Made by a program: the position numbers and the translations under genes
Notes under the pieces: model-generated
What the model was told of the DNA's origin: nothing
What the model saw: only the letters and a program-made list of their open reading frames with translations
The model's database searches: none
Part shown: piece after piece, positions 58,267 through 64,000 of the stretch
Layout of the letters: the number at the start of each line of letters is the position of its first letter
How positions within the stretch are numbered: position 1 is the first letter of the stretch
From: Clostridia bacterium
GTDB lineage: Bacteria; Bacillota; Clostridia; Peptostreptococcales; Anaerovoracaceae
Assembly (NCBI GenBank): GCA_900766045.1
Contig: CAAFTW010000076.1
Location: forward strand, 1-64,000
DNA length: 64,000 nucleotides
Reading direction: 5' to 3'

Positions 58267-59229
58267 ATGAGAGAAAAAGACTTTATGGAAATGGCGAAGC
58301 AGGAGATCCTGCGGCAGCTGCCGGAAGATGTCAGAGCCGGGCTCAGTCTGAAGGAAGTGGAAGTGGTGAAGATCAACGATCAGAAGAACCACGGGTTCTG
58401 CTTTCAGAAGGATGGAAGCAAGGCATCTCCAACCTTGTATCTGGATCAGGCATATGACCTTTTCCGCCATGGTGCATCGCTGGAGCGCCTCATGGGAGAT
58501 GTGACCCGGGCATATCTCGAAAGCATTGACAGGGGATTGGACCCGGCAGAGCCGGATCTTTCCTTTGACAACATCCGGGACAAGCTTTCTCTTCGTCTTG
58601 TGGAGACAAAGAGAAACCGGGAGTATCTGCTGGACAAGCCTTATCTGGATGTGGGAAACGGTCTTGCGCTGATCTGCGATGTCCAGCTCAGCAGAAACAT
58701 GAGCGAATGCTGGCGCACGGTCGTGAATAACGGGATTGCCGAAGCAAACGGCTACGACAGAAATGAACTTTTCCAGGAAGCCATCCGCAGCGCCGTAAAG
58801 ATAGATCCTCCCGAGATGAAGGATCTTCAGGACGTTATTTTTTGCGATGAAGATGGAAAAAATCTTCTGTCCGGCACTGACACAGACGCTCCGTTGAGGG
58901 GTAAAGCCGGCAGCAATGAACCGATCTATATCATCAGTAGCAGAGGCAGGCAGTTCGGCGCAGCAGCCTTCTTCTATCCCGGCGTAAAGGAACAGGCGGC
59001 AGATGTTCTTGGCGAAGGATATACCGTCCTTCCAAGCAGTCTGCACGAAGTCCTGCTGGTGCCGGATTCCAGCCAGATCCCGGTAAGAGACCTTCAGAAT
59101 ATGGTGAAGGAAACCAACCGGAGTCAGGTAGAACCCAAGGACATTCTTTCCGACAACATCTACCACTTCGACAACTTTCAGGGAAAGCTGTCCACCATCC
59201 AGCTTGAACGGGGAAAGGAGGCGCGCTAA
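58267..59229 (+). CDS. DUF5688-like ICE protein
   Basis: A 320-residue soluble protein of the type annotated DUF5688, found in ICEs and neighbouring regions of Lachnospiraceae. Segments such as MAKQEILRQLPEDVRAGLSLKEVEVVKINDQKNHGFCFQKDG and LYLDQAYDLFRHGASLERLMGDVTRAY open it, and the C-terminal half (VLPSSLHEVLLVPDSSQ) ends DNIYHFDNFQGKLSTIQLERG. No membrane segment. Start ATG 58267, ribosome site AAGGAGG. It sits between virB6-like and prgI genes, where most elements have no such insertion. Function unknown. Confidence 0.7.
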   Translation: MREKDFMEMAKQEILRQLPEDVRAGLSLKEVEVVKINDQKNHGFCFQKDGSKASPTLYLDQAYDLFRHGASLERLMGDVTRAYLESIDRGLDPAEPDLSFDNIRDKLSLRLVETKRNREYLLDKPYLDVGNGLALICDVQLSRNMSECWRTVVNNGIAEANGYDRNELFQEAIRSAVKIDPPEMKDLQDVIFCDEDGKNLLSGTDTDAPLRGKAGSNEPIYIISSRGRQFGAAAFFYPGVKEQAADVLGEGYTVLPSSLHEVLLVPDSSQIPVRDLQNMVKETNRSQVEPKDILSDNIYHFDNFQGKLSTIQLERGKEAR

Positions 59230-59664
59230 ATGGAAGTACGCATCAACCGGGAGATCCGCGAATACACAGAGTCCATGTTTTTCGGGCTTACGCTGCGGCA
59301 GTTTATCTTCTCTGTACTGGCCTGCGCCATCGCTGTTCTGATCTATTTCACTTTCAAGCCGGTTCTGGGACTGGAGACAGTAAGCTGGATCTGCATCGTC
59401 GCAGCCGCACCGTTCGCTGCCATCGGATTTTTGAAGTACAACGGGATGACCGCAGAGAAATTCATTGCCGCATGGATCCGGTCGGAGATTCTTCTTCCGG
59501 AGCATCTTTGCTTTGGCAATACCAACCTCTACTACAGCATGTTCCGGGAGTCGGCGGAGGAGAGCCGTAAAAAGAAATTTCCTCTTCGCAGACGTGGCGG
59601 GAGAGCCATGAGGAGCGGAAAATCCGGCAGAAATCACAGCCGGAAGCTGAAACACAGACAATGA
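59230..59664 (+). CDS. PrgI/VirB3-like protein
   Basis: 144 residues. Two membrane helices near residues 25-65 (FSVLACAIAVLIYFTFKP; ICIVAAAPFAAIGFL) after VRINREIREYTESMFFGLTLRQFI, the PrgI signature, then a basic C-terminal tail (RRGGRAMRSGKSGRNHSRKLKHR). VirB3/PrgI proteins tie VirB4 to the membrane. The start is immediately after the preceding stop. VirB4 follows 23 bases on. Confidence 0.85.
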   Translation: MEVRINREIREYTESMFFGLTLRQFIFSVLACAIAVLIYFTFKPVLGLETVSWICIVAAAPFAAIGFLKYNGMTAEKFIAAWIRSEILLPEHLCFGNTNLYYSMFRESAEESRKKKFPLRRRGGRAMRSGKSGRNHSRKLKHRQ

Positions 59665-59687
59665 AACACTGAAAAGGAGAAATGAAT

Positions 59688-62192
59688 ATGATCAAAACAC
59701 TGACCAACATCCTGAAGCAGGACAAAGAACGCTTTCAGGTCCCGAAGAAAGTCCAGGATATCATTCCCGTCAGCACAATATGGCCTGACGGGATTTTTCT
59801 TTCCGGGAAAAACAAGTATTCCATGACCTACAAGTTCGAGGATATCAACTATGCGGTGGCCTCCCGGGAGGACAAGGAAGCCATGTTTTTGGAATACTCG
59901 GAGCTTCTGAACGCACTGGACAGCGGAAGCACCACCAAGATCACCATCAACAACCGCAGGCTGAACCGGACGGATTTTGAGAAACAGATCCTGATCGACA
60001 TGAAAGATGACGGACTCAACGAATACCGTGAGGAATACAACGAGATGCTCATGGAGAAGGCCACCGGCTCCAACGCCATTGTCCAGGACAAGTACGTCAC
60101 GATATCCGTAAACAAAAAATGCATTGAGGATGCCCGGGTGTACTTTGCCCGTGTAGGCGCAGATCTCATCGCCCACTTCAGCCGGCTGGGCTCCGTCTGC
60201 ACGGAAATGGACGCGGCATCACGTCTCCGGATCATTCACGACTTCATGCGAACCGGCGAGGAGACTAGCTTTCAGTTCGACATGAAGGACCATATGAGAA
60301 AAGGCCACAGTTTCAAAGATTATATCTGTCCGGACGATTACGAGAACCACTCCGACTATTTCAAAGTCGGTGACCGCTACGGCCGTGTGATCCTGCTCCG
60401 GGACTACGCTTCATATATCAAGGACAGCATGGTGGCGGAGATCACAGATATCAACCGCAGCATGATGCTGAGCATCGACGTGATCCCGGTGCCTACAGAC
60501 GAGGCGGTGAAGGAAGTGGAACAACGGCTACTTGGTGTGGAGACGAATATCACCAACTGGCAGAGAAAGCAGAACATGAACAACAACTTCTCCGCAGTCG
60601 TTCCCTACGACATGGAGCAGCAGAGGAAGGAATCCAAGGAATTTCTGGATGATCTCACCACCAGGGACCAGCGCATGATGTTTGCAGTGATCACGGTTGT
60701 GCACACCGCGGACAGCAAAAAGCAGCTGGACAATGACTCGGAGGAGATCATGACCATCGCCAGAAAACATCTCTGTCAGATGGCGGTTCTGAAGTTCCAG
60801 CAGCTTCCGGGACTTCAGACTGCTCTGCCCTTCGGGGTCCGGAAGATCGACGCTTTCCGCACTCTGACGACAGAGTCACTTGCGGTTTTCATGCCGTTCC
60901 GTGTTCAGGAAGTCTATGACAAAAACGGAATCTACTATGGCCAGAACGTCATCAGCAAGAACATGATGATCGCAGACAGGAGAAAGCTGCTGAACGGCAA
61001 TTCCTTTATTCTGGGAGTCTCCGGATCCGGAAAGTCTTTCACTGCCAAGAACGAGATCACCAATCTCATTTTGTCCACCGACGCAGACATTATCGTGGTG
61101 GACCCGGAGCGTGAGTACGCGCCTCTCATCAAGGCACTGGGCGGTTCCGTCATTGAGATCTCCGCCACTTCCCCGAACCACATCAACGCCATGGACATGA
61201 GCAGCAATTACGGGGAAACAGACCCGATCATCGAAAAGTCCCAGTTTCTTCAGTCTCTCTGCGAGCAGATCATCGCCGGGCATAAGTTCGCCAAAGGACA
61301 GCAGTCCATCATCGACCGCTGCACGGAAAACGTCTACCGCTACTACAAGCAGGGAAACTATATGGGAACGCCTCCGACCCTTGCGGACTTCCGGGATGAA
61401 CTGCTGAAGCAGAAAGAACCGGAAGCGCAATCCCTTGCACTGGAACTGGAGCTTTTTACAAGAGGATCCCTCAACACCTTCGCCAGGCAGACCAACGTGG
61501 ATACTTCAAACCGCCTGATCTGCTACGACATTCTGGAACTGGGAGAACAGCTCCGTGCCATCGGAATGCTGGTGATTCTGGATTCCATCCTGAACCGCAT
61601 TACGGAAAACCGGCAGAAAGGAAAGCAGACCTTCGTGTTCATCGACGAGATCTATATTCTCTTCATGCACGAGTATTCCGCCCAGTTTCTGTACAAGCTG
61701 TGGAAGCGTGTCCGGAAATACGGCGCCTACTGCACCGGGATCACACAGAACGTGCTGGACCTTCTCCAGTCCCACACTGCCCGTACCATGCTGTCCAACT
61801 CCGAGTTCATCGTCATGCTGAATCAGGCGGCCACAGACCGGATCGAGCTGGCCCGCCTGCTGAACATCTCGGATCTGCAGCTTTCATATATCACCAACGT
61901 GGATGCCGGACACGGCCTGATCAAGGTGGGCTCCTCTCTGGTTCCTTTTGAGAATAAATTCCCGAAAAACACGAAGCTGTATAAGCTGATGACCACCAAG
62001 CCGGGAGAAGGACTGGAGGAACCGCGGAAACCTGCACTTGGTAAATCGTCTGCAGCATCATCTACTGAATCTGACCTGCTTACCGATCAGGAACTCCGCA
62101 TTCTGGAAAAGATCCGTGAAGTGGCAAAATCCCAGGAAGAGTTCGATGCTCTGGTGGAAAAATACCTGAAGCCTCTGCGTGAGAAATCGTAG
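59688..62192 (+). CDS. virB4: VirB4-type conjugation ATPase
   Basis: 834 residues, the ATPase that powers the transfer channel. The N-terminal ~400 residues form the VirB4 N-domain; the ATPase part has Walker A GVSGSGKSFTAKNEI near 443, VVDPEREYAPLIKALGG, and Walker B FVFIDEIYILF near 650, then NSEFIVMLNQAATDRIELARLL. The start ATG 59688 has AAGGAG nine bases upstream; ATG 59682 is too close. A hairpin terminator follows before the last gene. Confidence 0.93.
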   Translation: MIKTLTNILKQDKERFQVPKKVQDIIPVSTIWPDGIFLSGKNKYSMTYKFEDINYAVASREDKEAMFLEYSELLNALDSGSTTKITINNRRLNRTDFEKQILIDMKDDGLNEYREEYNEMLMEKATGSNAIVQDKYVTISVNKKCIEDARVYFARVGADLIAHFSRLGSVCTEMDAASRLRIIHDFMRTGEETSFQFDMKDHMRKGHSFKDYICPDDYENHSDYFKVGDRYGRVILLRDYASYIKDSMVAEITDINRSMMLSIDVIPVPTDEAVKEVEQRLLGVETNITNWQRKQNMNNNFSAVVPYDMEQQRKESKEFLDDLTTRDQRMMFAVITVVHTADSKKQLDNDSEEIMTIARKHLCQMAVLKFQQLPGLQTALPFGVRKIDAFRTLTTESLAVFMPFRVQEVYDKNGIYYGQNVISKNMMIADRRKLLNGNSFILGVSGSGKSFTAKNEITNLILSTDADIIVVDPEREYAPLIKALGGSVIEISATSPNHINAMDMSSNYGETDPIIEKSQFLQSLCEQIIAGHKFAKGQQSIIDRCTENVYRYYKQGNYMGTPPTLADFRDELLKQKEPEAQSLALELELFTRGSLNTFARQTNVDTSNRLICYDILELGEQLRAIGMLVILDSILNRITENRQKGKQTFVFIDEIYILFMHEYSAQFLYKLWKRVRKYGAYCTGITQNVLDLLQSHTARTMLSNSEFIVMLNQAATDRIELARLLNISDLQLSYITNVDAGHGLIKVGSSLVPFENKFPKNTKLYKLMTTKPGEGLEEPRKPALGKSSAASSTESDLLTDQELRILEKIREVAKSQEEFDALVEKYLKPLREKS

Positions 62193-62221
62193 GAAAAGCC
62201 GGGAGGGATCCCCTCCCGTAC

Positions 62222-62256
62222 ATGAGGACCGGTGACTTCGGTCCTCATATTTTTTT
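62222..62256 (+). terminator. Terminator or attenuator before the CHAP gene
   Basis: ATGAGGACCG-gtgactt-CGGTCCTCAT, then ATTTTTTT, just 20 bases before the next ATG, so it must be read through or partial. Confidence 0.8.
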
Positions 62257-62273
62257 GAAAGGAGGAGCGATGT

Positions 62274-63911
62274 ATGCCAGAGATAAAGACCCGGAAGGTT
62301 CAGAAAGGAACCATCAAGTCACTGGACCGGGCAGCGGTCCTGACCTGCCGAATGAAAGACGTTCAGACCAGAACAAAAGACCTTGTCGATGATCCCCGTA
62401 CCCGAAGCAGCAGATCTCCGGATGAGTACGCATCGAACCGGATCACGGGTATGGCACAGGATGCCGGAACAGATGCGGTATATATGGCGGAAAGAACAGC
62501 CGCATCGACGGCGGGAAAGATCCGCTATTCGGTTAGTCAGGCTCAGGATGGCGTTCCTGCATCCCCAGTCAGAACCCAAAGTTTCGTCCGGTTCCGCAAA
62601 AGACATCTTGCAGAAAAACAGCTAATCACCGGCAGGCAGAGAAGCCTCCGGAATTATCCCGTCAGCCGTGAGAAAAGCATCCGGAACTTTGCCAACAATC
62701 GTCAGCTGGCGAGGACAAAAGGAAAAGAGCGGGCGATCCGTGAGTTCGCTAAGCAGCGGACCATTGTGGATTCCCGGAAAAGATCCCTGCAGAGTGTCCG
62801 TATCACGAAGAGAGCCGCCCGGCGGACCGGAAGAATGGTGCAAAGAACGGCAAGGAGACTTCGGGATCTGATCCTAAGCGCAAAAGCAATGATCGAAGCC
62901 ATATCTGCCGGAGGAATCGTCTGCCTTGTGACCGTGCTGGTCTGCATCCTGTTTGGGGCTGCGTTTTACTTCTTCGGCGATGACAGTTCGGCAAACTACA
63001 CGCCGGTGAGCCCGGAGGTAGAAGCCTATTCTGCTGTGATTTCCAAGTATGCCGGCCAATACGGAATCGGTGAGTATACAGAACTGATCAAAGCCGTGAT
63101 GATGCAAGAGTCCGGCGGTAGAGGCACTGATCCCATGCAGGCCTCGGAAAGCGGGTACAACAAGAAGTATCCCCACTCTCCGAACAGCATCAAGGACCCG
63201 GAATACTCCATCAAGTGCGGTGTTCAGGCACTGGCTGCATCCCTGAAGGAAGCAAAATGCAAGAACCCCATGGATATGAACCGGATCCGCCTTGCACTTC
63301 AGGGGTACAACTACGGCAACGGATATATCTCCTGGGCCATAGCCCGGGACGGCGGCTACACGGTGGAAAACGCTTCGGATTTCTCGGACATGCAGGCCCA
63401 AAAACACGGCTGGAAGTCCTATGGCGATAAGCAGTACCCTGCCCACGTTCTCCGTTACTATCCGTACGGCAATTACAATTACGGCATCGGCAACGGCAAG
63501 ATCATCAGCGTTGCTGCCCAGCAGATCGGCAACAGAGGAGGACAGAAATTCTGGAGCTGGTACGGTTTCCACGGCCGTGTGGAATGGTGCGCCTGCTTCG
63601 TTTCCTGGTGCTCAGACCAGTGCGGATATATCAAGGCCGGGATCATGCCGAAGTCTGCCGGAGTTGGCGGAATGATCAGTTTCTACAAAAACAAACATCA
63701 GTGGCAGACCAGAAGCTACAAGCCGAGTGCCGGTGATGTGATCTTCTTTGACTGGGGCAGCGACGGCAGCCCAGACCACGTGGGACTGGTGGAAAAATGC
63801 GACGGCAGAACCGTTTACACCATAGAGGGAAATAGCTCCGACACCTGCAGAAGACGCAGCTACCCGGTGGGCGGAAGACAGATCTATGGGTACGGAGTGC
63901 CGAAGTATTAA
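62274..63911 (+). CDS. Membrane-anchored lysozyme/CHAP wall hydrolase (CwlT-like)
   Basis: 545 residues. A 200-residue basic cytoplasmic N-terminus (RKRHLAEKQLITGRQRSLRNYP), one membrane helix near 212-233 (GGIVCLVTVLVCILFGAAFYFFG), a lysozyme-like domain with the catalytic Glu in AVMMQESGG near 278, and a C-terminal CHAP amidase/peptidase with Cys in VEWCACFVSWC near 438 and His in PDHVGLVEK near 501. It opens the cell wall for the transfer channel. Start ATG 62274, site GAAAGGAGGAG. Confidence 0.9.
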   Translation: MPEIKTRKVQKGTIKSLDRAAVLTCRMKDVQTRTKDLVDDPRTRSSRSPDEYASNRITGMAQDAGTDAVYMAERTAASTAGKIRYSVSQAQDGVPASPVRTQSFVRFRKRHLAEKQLITGRQRSLRNYPVSREKSIRNFANNRQLARTKGKERAIREFAKQRTIVDSRKRSLQSVRITKRAARRTGRMVQRTARRLRDLILSAKAMIEAISAGGIVCLVTVLVCILFGAAFYFFGDDSSANYTPVSPEVEAYSAVISKYAGQYGIGEYTELIKAVMMQESGGRGTDPMQASESGYNKKYPHSPNSIKDPEYSIKCGVQALAASLKEAKCKNPMDMNRIRLALQGYNYGNGYISWAIARDGGYTVENASDFSDMQAQKHGWKSYGDKQYPAHVLRYYPYGNYNYGIGNGKIISVAAQQIGNRGGQKFWSWYGFHGRVEWCACFVSWCSDQCGYIKAGIMPKSAGVGGMISFYKNKHQWQTRSYKPSAGDVIFFDWGSDGSPDHVGLVEKCDGRTVYTIEGNSSDTCRRRSYPVGGRQIYGYGVPKY

Positions 63912-63938
63912 TTGGGCGGAAATACGCCCAATTAATAC
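63905..63938. repeat. Perfect 14-bp inverted repeat after the CHAP gene
   Basis: GTATTAATTGGGCG (63905-63918) and CGCCCAATTAATAC (63925-63938) around a 6-base loop; the left arm includes the stop codon. There is no clear T-run, so it may be a bidirectional terminator or an mRNA-protecting hairpin. Confidence 0.7.
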
Positions 63939-63977
63939 TATGATTGTGAAAAATGCTACAAAGAATTGGGCTTGTAT

Positions 63978-63985
63978 GGTATACT
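63978..63985 (+). promoter_or_regulatory. Possible extended -10 promoter at the window edge
   Basis: TGGTATACT with TATACT at 63980-63985; no good -35. It would drive a gene beyond the window. Confidence 0.35.
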
Positions 63986-64000
63986 ATTAATGTTCTTTAT

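Larger units (their letters stand above)
38676..64000. mobile_element. Integrative and conjugative element inserted in guaA (truncated at right)
   Basis: A nearly continuous set of mobility genes fills the right 25 kb: ParA/ParB, surface protein, RadC, ArdC-like proteins, MobC, relaxase, PcfB-like, TraG/VirD4, VirB6-like, PrgI, VirB4 and a lysozyme-CHAP hydrolase. This set and order resemble Tn1549-type ICEs of Clostridia. The integrase and excisionase are not seen and probably lie to the right. Two cargo blocks, AbiE (48.3-49.8 kb) and a small-protein unit (53.0-54.3 kb), are visibly more AT-rich than the backbone. Confidence 0.85.

Noticed and set aside
1..64000. tRNA or rRNA genes
   Set aside because: No cloverleaf with a TTCGA-type T-loop or rRNA-like segment was recognised on reading; a tRNAscan run would settle this.
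38676..64000. Second copy of the guaA-tail att core inside the window
   Set aside because: I did not find the core again before 64000, so the right border of the element lies beyond the window.

Overview
The window looks like a chromosomal segment of a low-to-mid GC Gram-positive anaerobe of the class Clostridia, probably a Lachnospiraceae-like gut or host-associated species. Evidence is the strong Shine-Dalgarno sites, frequent TTG/GTG starts, the linked tsaE-tsaB-rimI-tsaD genes, a CIRCE-controlled groESL operon, the Rex repressor, a 2[4Fe-4S] ferredoxin, a rubrerythrin with an N-terminal rubredoxin domain, a type III pantothenate kinase and the Gram-positive form of the conjugation genes. 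Species cannot be fixed from the sequence alone.

Positions 1-217 are the right end of a CRISPR array with 36-nt repeats and 30-nt spacers of type II-C character, fading into degenerate repeats. It abuts a decayed IS110-family transposase fragment and about 0.7 kb without genes. From 1.2 to 38.7 kb lies ordinary chromosome: aspartate kinase; a MarR regulator with a heterodimeric ABC exporter; a cytidylate-kinase-like protein; metG; tatD-tilS; ftsH followed by a PucR-type regulator and coaX; a dihydrouridine synthase; an alanine/sodium symporter; rubrerythrin; a NifU-like scaffold; PepV; the t6A37 tRNA modification genes; an ABC-F protein; acpP; rex; ferredoxin; a P-loop/Asp23-like fusion with an Ogg-type glycosylase; groES-groEL; guaB and guaA. 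The genes mostly serve translation, protein quality control, redox balance and purine synthesis.

From the 3' end of guaA (38.68 kb) to the right edge lies an integrative and conjugative element (ICE), cut off by the window so that its integrase and right att site are not seen. In order it carries: a small-ORF leader module, ParA/ParB, a 1080-residue VaFE-repeat surface protein with a sortase-type C-terminus, a run of small proteins with RadC, a DUF3991/TOPRIM protein and an ArdC-like metallopeptidase, an AbiE toxin-antitoxin pair, a DUF3846-type protein, a candidate oriT with MobC, relaxase and PcfB-like protein, an AT-rich cargo unit of four small ORFs, and a type IV secretion module (TraG/VirD4, a Maff2/VirB2-like protein, VirB6-like, DUF5688-like, PrgI/VirB3-like, VirB4, and a lysozyme-CHAP wall hydrolase). 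The gene order resembles Tn1549-type elements of Clostridia.

The least explained pieces are the small-membrane-protein cargo unit with its own promoter and terminators (53.04-54.26 kb), the P-loop/Asp23 fusion (30.7 kb), the cluster of tiny ORFs at 44.9-45.8 kb, and two small related ICE proteins at 39.0 and 55.0 kb. All family assignments come from reading the sequence; no database search was run.
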